From Planctomycetota bacterium (GTDB taxonomy: Bacteria > Planctomycetota > Brocadiia > JAJRTI01), in assembly GCA_024278415.1 (NCBI GenBank), contig JAJRTI010000999.1, forward strand, positions 1-5,719: a stretch of DNA of 5,719 nucleotides, given 5' to 3'. Shown in pieces: positions 1 through 5,719 of this stretch (the first letter of the stretch is position 1; each line of letters starts with the position of its first letter). The position numbers were made by a program, and so were the translations under genes. The notes beneath the pieces were generated by a model. It did not search any database and was not told where the DNA came from. It saw only the letters and a list, made by a program, of their open reading frames with translations.

Positions 1-120
1 GCTCGTTCGCCCGCTGACGCGACCGAACGAGCTTGCACTGGGCTATGTTGTGATGCGCCTTCGGCGCATGTGCATTCTGCGCCGGCGCACCACGGGAATG
101 AACGCCCAGTTTACTACGTA
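1..120. repeat. Cluster of inverted repeats, likely intergenic repeat element (cut by window edge)
   Basis: Several inverted repeats crowd this non-coding stretch. GCTCGTTCG at 1-9 pairs with CGAACGAGC at 24-32. ACTGGGC at 37-43 pairs with GCCCAGT at 104-110 and encloses two smaller hairpins: ATGCGCC/GGCGCAT at 53-59/63-69 with a TTC loop, and the perfect palindrome TGCGCCGGCGCA at 78-89. Nested hairpins inside a closing stem suggest a folded or mobile intergenic element. The motif around CTGGGCTATGTTGTG recalls repeats I have seen between genes of planctomycete genomes, but that is from memory. No stem is followed by a T tract on either strand, so none is a classical intrinsic terminator. 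It lies downstream of the hydrolase and could shape the 3' end of its transcript. Confidence 0.5.
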
Positions 121-144
121 CGTTCAGACCTGCACCCCTAAGTA

Positions 145-160
145 GGGCGATTGATCGCCC
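145..160. repeat. Short perfect hairpin downstream of the hydrolase
   Basis: GGGCGAT at 145-151 and ATCGCCC at 154-160 are perfect inverted copies, most likely forming a 6-bp stem with a TTGA loop. On the plus strand it is followed by GTTTCTC, a weak T-rich tail; on the minus strand, the direction of the hydrolase transcript, it is followed by TACTTAGG. It may help stop or stabilise a transcript, but it lacks a proper T tract and the role is uncertain. Confidence 0.35.
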
Positions 161-332
161 GTTTCTCCAGAGCGGCCGCCACGCCCAACCAGCTACGCCT
201 TGCCGCACGCGCTGAGCCAGAGACGTCTCGTCCTATGGCGCGAGGCGACGCCGCGGATGGCAGCCTGCCGCCCGGGCGCATTCACCTGCGCGGCCCGTTG
301 GCATGAGGCTGTGGACGCGTCTGCGAGATCGA
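161..332. other. Non-coding stretch, no gene recognised
   Basis: Short open frames here have no recognisable motif and appear to be chance readings of GC-rich DNA. The only regularity is a 10-bp palindrome, GAGACGTCTC, at 220-229. No tRNA-like or rRNA-like sequence was seen on either strand. Confidence 0.5.
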
Positions 333-1136
333 TCATCCGTCTACACACGCGACGAAGTCGGCCAGGTCTCTGCGCCGTTCCTTGAGGAACGCGTCAGTGA
401 CTTTCGCCAGGTCCAGTTCCGCGGGCACGAGTTCCTCCCGGTCGTAGGTGCACCGCGCCACCTCCAGGCCTATGGGGTCGTAGATCACTGAGCCCCAGTC
501 CTGGAACGGGCCGCCGACGTTGACGGACACGACGAAGTATCCGTTCTCGGCCGCGCGCGAGCGCAGGTGCGCCTCCACGACCGGGATCTTCCACGTGCTC
601 CCGGCCCCGAGGCCGCAGGAGCCGTGGAATACCACCTTCGCCCCCTTCAGGCCGAGCAGCCGCCACAGCTCCGGGAAGCGTTGGTCGTAGCAGATCTGGA
701 GGCCGACGGGCACGCGATAGTAGTCGAAGACGTCGACCTCCCGGCCAGGCGCATAACACTTCGTGTCACCGCTGGTCAGGTGGCACTTGGCGTACTCGCC
801 GACCACCTTGCCCGACTTGGAGATGAGGAGGAAGACGTTCCAGATCCGGCCGTCGTCCCTTCGCACCGACGCCCCGATCGCCGCCCCGACCTTCGCCGCC
901 TGGCAGGCCTTGCGCACCGCGCGCAAGCCCTTGTCCACCGCGGCCCAGTCCACCGCGTCGGGATCCTTGAAGTGCTCGCCGTAGTAGCCGCCGATCATGG
1001 CCTCTGGGAAGCAGACGACGGCGAGTTCGAGCCGGGCCGCTTCCCTGAGCAGAGACTCGACCTTGCCGACGCACTCGTTGATATCCGCGGAGATGCGCAA
1101 CTGGCCGAGACCAACGCGTAGGGGCGTGGAAGGCAT
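333..1136 (-). CDS. Nitrilase-superfamily carbon-nitrogen hydrolase
   Basis: This 267-residue protein is a complete single-domain member of the nitrilase (C-N hydrolase) superfamily, cytoplasmic enzymes that cleave amide, carbamoyl or nitrile C-N bonds through a cysteine thioester. The Glu-Lys-Cys triad is visible: Glu45 in CFPEAMIGGYY, Lys117 in GEYAKCHL, and Cys149 in GLQICYDQRFPELWR. The family's later conserved block is also present, with RSRAAENGYFVVSVN at about 192-206 and a YDPIG turn at 219-223. The length is normal for the family, and there is no signal peptide or membrane segment. The ATG at 1136 is supported by AGGAG six bases upstream. The CYDxRFPE form of the nucleophile motif is like that of omega-amidase/Nit-type members, but the substrate cannot be assigned. 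It is the last gene of the leftward cluster, 131 bases after membrane gene B, from which it is separated by a large heptamer hairpin. The fold and catalytic class are near certain; the specific reaction is unknown. Confidence 0.93.
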   Translation of the reverse strand: MPSTPLRVGLGQLRISADINECVGKVESLLREAARLELAVVCFPEAMIGGYYGEHFKDPDAVDWAAVDKGLRAVRKACQAAKVGAAIGASVRRDDGRIWNVFLLISKSGKVVGEYAKCHLTSGDTKCYAPGREVDVFDYYRVPVGLQICYDQRFPELWRLLGLKGAKVVFHGSCGLGAGSTWKIPVVEAHLRSRAAENGYFVVSVNVGGPFQDWGSVIYDPIGLEVARCTYDREELVPAELDLAKVTDAFLKERRRDLADFVACVDG

Positions 1137-1142
1137 AGGAAG

Positions 1143-1147
1143 CTCCT
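1143..1147 (-). promoter_or_regulatory. Ribosome binding site of the hydrolase
   Basis: On the minus strand this reads AGGAG, six bases before the ATG at 1136. It is the clearest Shine-Dalgarno site in the window and settles the hydrolase start. It stands just downstream of the heptamer hairpin, so ribosome loading may be affected by how that structure folds. Confidence 0.75.
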
Positions 1148-1167
1148 ATGGGGCAGAGGGGGGCGGT

Positions 1168-1256
1168 GGTCACTGGTCACTGGTCATTGGTCATTGGTCA
1201 TTGGATACTGATCACTGACTAATGACTAATGACCAATGACCAATGACCAATGACCA
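1168..1256. repeat. Two opposed heptamer arrays forming a 24-bp perfect stem
   Basis: The left arm (1168-1202) is five tandem 7-mers: GGTCACT twice, then GGTCATT three times. The right arm (1221-1255) is AATGACT once, then AATGACC four times, which is the reverse complement unit. Positions 1181-1204 and 1233-1256 pair perfectly over 24 bp, leaving a 28-base loop (1205-1232) that contains further near-repeat units and TGATCA. The repeats fill most of the gap between gene B's stop codon and the hydrolase ribosome binding site. Tandem heptamers of this type occur between genes in cyanobacteria and in many uncultured bacteria; the particular unit looks familiar from such genomes. There is no T tract after either arm, so a standard terminator is unlikely. 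A mobile repeat, an mRNA-stability hairpin or a processing site are all possible. Confidence 0.88.
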
Positions 1257-1267
1257 ACATCGATCAT

Positions 1268-3337
1268 CTACCAGCGATGCACCATGTGGCCCTCGCCGGG
1301 GAAGAACAGGACGTCGGCCAGGAACGACAGGCCCACGCCGAGCACGTAGCCCACGAGGATGCCGAAAAAAAACGGCTTGGCGCGCTGGTACGCGCGAATG
1401 CCGCCGAGCCGAAGGATGATGCCCTTGGCCGCCCAGGCTACGAAGATGCTGAACGCACTGCGGTGGATGACCCAGATGTTGCCGATTGCGATGCCGATGG
1501 GGTGCAGCGGCCACCAGACCAAGCTGTAGCGCAGCACGGCCACGAGCACGGCCGCGGCCGCGCCCACGCCGAAAAACGCAATGCGCGCCCAGTCTACGCC
1601 GAACGGGTTCCGCATCTTGCTGACCAGGTTGTTGAAGATCTTCTGGTTGCCGTAGCGGAACGTATACACGCCGAAGTTGTACGCGCCGTGCTCGTAGCCT
1701 AGGTCGATGGTGTACCAGATCGACACCGCAAGCCCCACGAAGATCGCGAGCGCGCAGGCGAGCAGCACGCGCCGGCCGTTGAGCTTCAGCGGGGCCGCAA
1801 CGCGAGCGATGTGCGCGAACGGCGACATGACGAACGTGTTGCCCAAGCCGAAGTGGCAGTACGAGAGGCTCGTGGCTGTGGCCGAGGCCTGCGTCATGTT
1901 CGACAGGCCAATGGTGTAGAAGACGACGGTCTGCGGCGTGATGGGCGCACGTAGGTAGACGAGCCCGCTCTCCGCGACGATGCGCGTGACGCCGACGAAC
2001 ATGACCAGCACCGTGAGCAGAAAGAGCGCGGCCACGCCCACGCCCATGCCCGACCGCCACAACCAAGCCAGCAATACCGCGTTGCACGTGATGAAACCGA
2101 CGACCGCCGCGCGTGGAGAGAGGATCTCGCCTGCCGGCTCCTCCCACTGCTCCCCCCGCCACGCGGATCTGAATACGCGGGCCACGTGGCTGCGCGCCAT
2201 CCAACACGCGAGCACGACGAGCATGGTGAACGCGCCGAAGCACTGCCACCCCTGCGCCGCGCCGCCGGCGCTGCCCCACATGTCCGGCGAGCCGATGGTG
2301 AAGCCGGTGCGGTTGAAGATGCCGATCTGCACCACGCTGAGCAGCCAGAAGAACCAGATGCTGAACAGCACCTCCAGGTTCGTGAGGAACGCGAAGGAGA
2401 TGAGGAACCAGTTGAGTTTCACGCCTACACGGGGAAACGCGCGGCCCACCGAAATGTACGTGTTCTTGCCGAGCGTGATCTCCGGGAGCGTGGGCCAGAA
2501 GTAGCCGATGATGTTCCAACTGATGACGAACAGCGGAAGCGCGGCGCCGATCCAGAAGAAGCGGTCGCGGAACAGCGCCGGCCACCGCGCCCCAGGCGCG
2601 TAGTCCGCAAACTGCACGGGCACTTCCGCAAGCGGGAACGCGAGGCGCTCGTTCTCGACCCATTGCCGGCGGAGGATGGCGACGATGCAGATGGCCACTC
2701 CCGCGAGCGCGGCGAAGAAAATCGCCCACCAGAATAGCGGCACGATCCATACTTCCCATGGCACGGCCTCGCCCTTGGGCGCACCCTCGAAGAACCACTG
2801 CATCGCGCCGCCCTCGTTGCTCGGCACGGCCCACCGCGGAAGGTGCTCGACGAAGTACGTGCCCCATTGGTTCTCAGGCGTCGCGTAGTAATACGGCGCA
2901 GCGATGGCCGCGACGAACAGCCCGGAGAACGCCGCGGCCGGCATGGTGCCGCCCAGCCAAATCATGGAGAACACGAGCACCACGCCCTTGGGCGTGAGCG
3001 CGTACCGCGGCGCCACCAGCCGAAGAACCGCCTGCAACGGCAGGCAGCAGAACACGAACACCAAGAGCGCGGCCATGGGCAAGTGCCCGAAGACCAGGCG
3101 CGACGAGTGCGACACGTAGGCCGAGTAACAGGCGAGCAAGTTCGCGGCCGCGACTCCCGCGGAGCCGATCAGGAGCGTACCACAGATGCCGAGGCCCCGC
3201 GCAGGATCAGGCGCGACGGCTTCGCCCGGCGGCCCCGCGTGGCGGGCCAGTCGCGGCGCCGCGCCCCAACCCGCGTGAAGCGACGCTGGGCGACGCAGCC
3301 GTCCGGAGACGGTATGAAGTGGCTTTGGCGGGATCAT
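1268..3337 (-). CDS. DUF6785/DUF6784-type multi-pass membrane protein (gene B)
   Basis: From the ATG at 3337 this is a 689-residue integral membrane protein with about 13-14 hydrophobic segments, beginning near residue 51. Conserved blocks are PYYYATPENQW (148-158), PSNEGGAM (172-179), VPWEVWIVPLFWW, QWVENERLAFPLAEVP (from 225), SIWFF and IFNRTGFTIG, GVTRIVAESGLVYLRAP, a KMRNP loop, and a C-terminal domain from WWPLHP (608) through KPFFF to the terminal GHMVHRW (683-689). From knowledge of the family, the main body matches DUF6785 and the tail DUF6784, both functionally uncharacterised. The architecture suggests transport, but this is inference. Gene A is its paralogue, roughly 40% identical by eye and ungapped over the first 190 or so aligned residues. 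A TTG at 3430 would add 31 residues, but a promoter-like sequence overlaps that extension, so the ATG is preferred; neither start has a good Shine-Dalgarno site. The residues before the first membrane segment are Arg/Pro-rich and weakly constrained. Confidence 0.85.
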   Translation of the reverse strand: MIPPKPLHTVSGRLRRPASLHAGWGAAPRLARHAGPPGEAVAPDPARGLGICGTLLIGSAGVAAANLLACYSAYVSHSSRLVFGHLPMAALLVFVFCCLPLQAVLRLVAPRYALTPKGVVLVFSMIWLGGTMPAAAFSGLFVAAIAAPYYYATPENQWGTYFVEHLPRWAVPSNEGGAMQWFFEGAPKGEAVPWEVWIVPLFWWAIFFAALAGVAICIVAILRRQWVENERLAFPLAEVPVQFADYAPGARWPALFRDRFFWIGAALPLFVISWNIIGYFWPTLPEITLGKNTYISVGRAFPRVGVKLNWFLISFAFLTNLEVLFSIWFFWLLSVVQIGIFNRTGFTIGSPDMWGSAGGAAQGWQCFGAFTMLVVLACWMARSHVARVFRSAWRGEQWEEPAGEILSPRAAVVGFITCNAVLLAWLWRSGMGVGVAALFLLTVLVMFVGVTRIVAESGLVYLRAPITPQTVVFYTIGLSNMTQASATATSLSYCHFGLGNTFVMSPFAHIARVAAPLKLNGRRVLLACALAIFVGLAVSIWYTIDLGYEHGAYNFGVYTFRYGNQKIFNNLVSKMRNPFGVDWARIAFFGVGAAAAVLVAVLRYSLVWWPLHPIGIAIGNIWVIHRSAFSIFVAWAAKGIILRLGGIRAYQRAKPFFFGILVGYVLGVGLSFLADVLFFPGEGHMVHRW

Positions 3338-3402
3338 AGGCGGCAAAGAATTGCGGCCGCCGCGAGGCGATGCGCAGACCCTGGGGCAGCATGAAACCCC
3401 AC

Positions 3403-3430
3403 AGTATACGCATGGCTCCGGGAGAATCAA
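3403..3430 (-). promoter_or_regulatory. Sigma70-like promoter of gene B
   Basis: On the minus strand a -35-like TTGATT (3430-3425, four of six consensus bases) is followed after 16 bases by TATACT (3408-3403, five of six). Transcription would begin near 3396, giving an untranslated leader of about 60 bases before the ATG at 3337. A 7-bp inverted repeat, GCATGGC at 3410-3416 and GCCATGC at 3442-3448, flanks the -35 element and could be an operator, though such short repeats arise by chance. The position is upstream of the ATG and overlaps the alternative TTG start, so both cannot be used on one transcript. This is a sequence match only. Confidence 0.45.
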
Positions 3431-3501
3431 ACGAGCCTACGGCCATGCCACACGCCTGTAACGTCGCACCAATCGCGGGCGCTATTCCGATCGCGCGAGA
3501 G

Positions 3502-3549
3502 TCCTGTATGTCGACTGGCCACGGACGTGCACGTCCGTGGCCTACAGGA
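3502..3549. repeat. 26-bp perfect palindrome nested in an outer inverted repeat
   Basis: Positions 3517-3542 form a perfect palindrome with no spacer: the half GGCCACGGACGTG is followed at once by its reverse complement. It is enclosed by a second pair, TCCTGTA at 3502-3508 and TACAGGA at 3543-3549, with eight unpaired bases (3509-3516) on one side only. The structure could extrude as a cruciform or form a strong RNA hairpin. It lies in the gap between genes A and B, upstream of gene B's promoter. It has no T tract and is a poor fit for a terminator. Its shape fits a palindromic intergenic repeat of the REP/BIME kind, or a binding site for a dimeric protein. Confidence 0.85.
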
Positions 3550-3561
3550 GCGGACCTGACG

Positions 3562-3611
3562 GCCATGTCCGTCGCAGCCCTGGCCGTCCTGCGCTGCCCG
3601 CTGGACATGGC
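3562..3611. repeat. Second stem-loop beside the palindrome
   Basis: GCCATGTCC at 3562-3570 pairs with GGACATGGC at 3603-3611. Inside it, GCAGC at 3574-3578 pairs with GCTGC at 3593-3597, leaving a 14-base loop. It begins about 55 bases after gene A's stop codon and lies only 12 bases from the palindrome, so the two probably belong to one compound intergenic element. With no T tract on the minus strand it is not a clear terminator for gene A. Confidence 0.6.
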
Positions 3612-3665
3612 TATCCCGCGCGCGTGATGTACGCGGTGGGAAGGCTCACCCAGGCGCCCCGCACC

Positions 3666-5717
3666 CTACCAATGATGAATCCGGTGGCCCATGCCGGGGA
3701 ACCAGATGCAGTCGATGATGAAGCCCAAGCCCACCGCGACCGTGTAGCCCATGAGCATGCCCACGAAAAAGGGCTTGCCCCGCTCGTAGCCCCGCGCCCC
3801 GGCGATGCGGATGATGACCGTCTTGGCGAGCCATACGAGGAAAAGCGAGAACGCGGCCGCGTGCGTCGCGGTCGTGCCGGACACCGCGAAGCCAAGAGGG
3901 TGCAGCGGCCACCACGTGAGCCGATAGCTGGCGTACGTGAGCAGAGCCCCCGCGACCGCTCCAATGCCGAGGAAGCCCAAGCGCCACCCGTCGGGGCCGG
4001 CGGGGTTGCGCATCTTGCGCACCGCGTCGTTGATGATGTGCAGGTTGCCGCGGTTCAGCTCCCACGCGCTCTGGTAGTTCGCCGCACCCTGGGTGTAGGA
4101 CATCCAGTAGACGAACGCTAGGCTGCCGAAGAACCCCAGCGCGAGCGCGAGCACGATGGACCACACGAGCACGCGCTTGGGCGCGCCGCAGTCCGCGGCC
4201 GCCTTGTCGCCGTGCGCGATGGCGTAGAAGATCGACTGCTTGAAGTCGCAGCAAAAAGTGAACGTGAGCGCAAGCGCGACCATGCTCGTGGGCGCGATGT
4301 TTTGCGAGCCGATGCTGTATGCGGAAAACGTCTGCGCAGTCATGGGCGCGCGCATGTACACGAGCCCGGTCTGCGCCACGACCTTCGTCACCCCCACGTA
4401 GATGATCATCGCCCCGAGGAGGAACAGCGCCATCACGTCCCACTGCATGCCCAGGCGCCGGAACCACACGACGAGATACGCCAACCCCAAGGCCAAGCCG
4501 ACGAACGCGGCGCGGTACGACATCATCTCGTCGCGGTCGTCGATGTCCGCGAGCGACGGGTCGAGGGCCTTGCGGAACGCGAGCTTCAGGTGCTCCCGCG
4601 CGGTCCACAGCCCCCACAGCACGAGCACCGCGAACGCGCCAAAGCTCTGCCACGTGAGCGCGGCGTCGTACGTGCCCCAGAGGTCCGGCCGGCCGATGGT
4701 GAAGCCCACGCGGTTGAAGATGCCCATCTGCACGATCTTGAGCACGTGGAAGAACCAAATGCTGAAGAGCAGCTCCAAGTTCGTGAAGTAGGCGAAGGCG
4801 ATGACGAAAAAGTTGAACTTCGTGCGCAGGGTGGGGAAGCCGCGGGCAATGCTCACGTACGAGCGGTCCGTGATGAACGCCAGCTCCGGGAACGCGGGGA
4901 TGATGTACGAGAGGAAGTTCCACGCGATGAGCACGACCGGCACGCCGAATCCGATCCAGAACAGGGGCCGGCGAAGCATCGTGCCCGCGCCGTCGCTCGC
5001 GGCCTGCTCGGCCATGAGCTTGGGCACCTCCACGAGCGGAAACAGCAGCCGCTCCTTCTCGACCCATTGCTTGCGCAGAATCGTCATGATGCAGAACGCC
5101 ACGACGAAGAGCGCGATCACCAGCGAGACCCACCAGAACAGCGGCACCACCCACACGTCCCACGGGAAGCTCTGCCCCGGGTTGAGGCCGTTGAAGAAGC
5201 TCGCCATCGCGCCGCCCTCGTCGGACGGGATCGCGTACTTGGGCAGGTAGGGCAGGACGTATTGGTCCCACTGGTTCTCAGGCGACGCGTAGTAGTAGGG
5301 CGTGGCGAGCAGTGCGACCATGAAGCCCACAAGCCCCAGCGTAGGGAAGATGGCCGCGGCCAGGGCCATGACGAAGATGATGCCCAGCTCTGCGCGCGTG
5401 AAGGCCTGGCCGGGCCAGAGCGACTTGATGAGGAAGTTGAGCCCCAGCGCAAGGAACACGAACGGCACGAGCGTGCCCATGGGCACGTACCCGAACGAAA
5501 CGCGCGAGCCGTTCTGGACGTACGCGCTCCACGGCATCCACACGCAGACCGCGGCGACGCAGAGCGAACCGAAGATGAGGGTGCGAGCGATGCGCAAGGT
5601 GGGGATATTCCGTATTGCGTAAGGTGGATCGGATGGCGAGGCCACCGGGATGGCCGCCTGTCTGAGCGAAGCGAAGAATCTTGCTTCGCGACGAAGGGTG
5701 TGGCCCAAGCAGCCCAT
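3666..5717 (-). CDS. DUF6785/DUF6784-type multi-pass membrane protein (gene A)
   Basis: The longest frame encodes 683 residues with about 13-14 hydrophobic segments, the first at about 46-62. Landmarks in that numbering are PYYYASPENQW (140-150), PSDEGGAM (164-171), FPWDVWVVPLFWW (184-196), QWVEKERLLFPLVEVP (217-232), SIWFF (319-323), IFNRVGFTIGRPDLWG (333-348), GVTKVVAQTGLVYMRAP (442-458), a KMRNP loop, and a C-terminal domain from WWPLHP (602) through KPFF (648) to GHRIHHW (677-683). It is the paralogue of gene B and carries the same DUF6785-like body and DUF6784-like tail, families of unknown function. A transport role is inferred from topology only. The start is unresolved: the ATG at 5717 is two bases from the window end, and codons 10-18 coincide with a hairpin that looks intergenic. 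GTG at 5645 (codon 25) and TTG at 5597 (codon 41) are in-frame alternatives just before the first membrane segment; none has a good ribosome site. The coordinates give the longest frame. Confidence 0.85.
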   Translation of the reverse strand: MGCLGHTLRREARFFASLRQAAIPVASPSDPPYAIRNIPTLRIARTLIFGSLCVAAVCVWMPWSAYVQNGSRVSFGYVPMGTLVPFVFLALGLNFLIKSLWPGQAFTRAELGIIFVMALAAAIFPTLGLVGFMVALLATPYYYASPENQWDQYVLPYLPKYAIPSDEGGAMASFFNGLNPGQSFPWDVWVVPLFWWVSLVIALFVVAFCIMTILRKQWVEKERLLFPLVEVPKLMAEQAASDGAGTMLRRPLFWIGFGVPVVLIAWNFLSYIIPAFPELAFITDRSYVSIARGFPTLRTKFNFFVIAFAYFTNLELLFSIWFFHVLKIVQMGIFNRVGFTIGRPDLWGTYDAALTWQSFGAFAVLVLWGLWTAREHLKLAFRKALDPSLADIDDRDEMMSYRAAFVGLALGLAYLVVWFRRLGMQWDVMALFLLGAMIIYVGVTKVVAQTGLVYMRAPMTAQTFSAYSIGSQNIAPTSMVALALTFTFCCDFKQSIFYAIAHGDKAAADCGAPKRVLVWSIVLALALGFFGSLAFVYWMSYTQGAANYQSAWELNRGNLHIINDAVRKMRNPAGPDGWRLGFLGIGAVAGALLTYASYRLTWWPLHPLGFAVSGTTATHAAAFSLFLVWLAKTVIIRIAGARGYERGKPFFVGMLMGYTVAVGLGFIIDCIWFPGMGHRIHHW
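5659..5690. repeat. Imperfect hairpin resembling a common intergenic repeat
   Basis: GCGAAGC at 5666-5672 pairs with GCTTCGC at 5683-5689, and the inner AAGA at 5674-5677 pairs with TCTT at 5679-5682 apart from one bulged base. The plus-strand reading, TGTCTGAGCGAAGCGAAGAA, closely resembles a short repeat that I recall from between genes in many environmental bacteria. It overlaps the first codons of the longest frame of gene A, which suggests that this part is not translated. Confidence 0.5.
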
Positions 5718-5719
5718 GA

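Noticed and set aside
1..332. tRNA, other known RNA gene or attachment site at the left end
   Set aside because: No cloverleaf, T-loop motif or long direct repeat was found on either strand; only short hairpins are present.
567..1121. 184-codon plus-strand frame opposite the hydrolase
   Set aside because: It is antisense to a complete hydrolase with all catalytic residues, and its composition is that of an antisense shadow.
1168..1256. CRISPR array
   Set aside because: Units are 7 bp and contiguous with no spacers, and the arms are in opposite orientation.
1212..2867. Long open frame on the minus strand (551 codons) overlapping gene B
   Set aside because: It lies in another frame of gene B, has Arg/His/Gly/Ala-rich composition typical of a GC-rich shadow frame, and its C-terminus is a translation of the heptamer array. 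Gene B's own frame has membrane segments and motifs shared with gene A.
2843..3394. Plus-strand frame opposite the 5' part of gene B
   Set aside because: Arg-rich shadow composition and no recognisable domain; it crosses gene B's N-terminal coding region and leader.
3207..3608. Minus-strand frame considered as a separate small gene or frameshifted N-terminus of gene B
   Set aside because: It runs through the 26-bp palindrome and the promoter-like region, shows no domain, and gene B needs no frameshift to align with gene A from the first membrane segment onward.
3562..3611. Intrinsic terminator for gene A
   Set aside because: The stem is plausible, but the minus-strand sequence after it has no T tract.
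3646..5271. Long open frame on the minus strand (541 codons) overlapping gene A
   Set aside because: Arg/His/Gly/Ala-rich shadow of gene A with no motif; the A frame matches its paralogue throughout.

Overview
The window is GC-rich bacterial DNA carrying three genes, all on the minus strand and reading right to left: a large multi-pass membrane protein (gene A, stop at 3666), a second membrane protein that is clearly its paralogue (gene B, stop at 1268), and a nitrilase-superfamily carbon-nitrogen hydrolase (1136 to 333). The membrane proteins match what I know of the DUF6785/DUF6784 family, an uncharacterised group common in Planctomycetes, Armatimonadetes, Hydrogenedentes and other environmental lineages. 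That family, together with gaps full of palindromes and short tandem heptamers, suggests an uncultured planctomycete or a relative. The taxonomic call is an inference, not a demonstration.

Layout from left to right. Positions 1-332 hold no credible gene; they contain several inverted repeats and look like a decayed or partial intergenic repeat. The hydrolase occupies 333-1136 and has a clear ribosome binding site. The 131-base gap 1137-1267 is dominated by two oppositely oriented arrays of a 7-bp repeat that form a perfect 24-bp stem. Gene B occupies 1268-3337; a sigma70-like promoter lies at 3403-3430, inside the longer version of its frame, and favours the ATG at 3337. The gap 3338-3665 also contains a 26-bp perfect palindrome nested in a longer inverted repeat and a second stem-loop beside it. 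Gene A occupies 3666 to about 5600-5717; the first part of its longest frame is intergenic-repeat-like DNA, so its true start is uncertain.

How the genes may work together: the two paralogues align without gaps over long stretches and share all conserved motifs, so they look like an old tandem duplication whose copies have diverged. By analogy with other multi-pass families they may be transporters, and the cytoplasmic hydrolase downstream could act on an amide or nitrile compound that they bring in. No substrate can be read from the sequence. The cluster is probably not one simple operon, because gene B appears to have its own promoter and each gap holds strong secondary structure.
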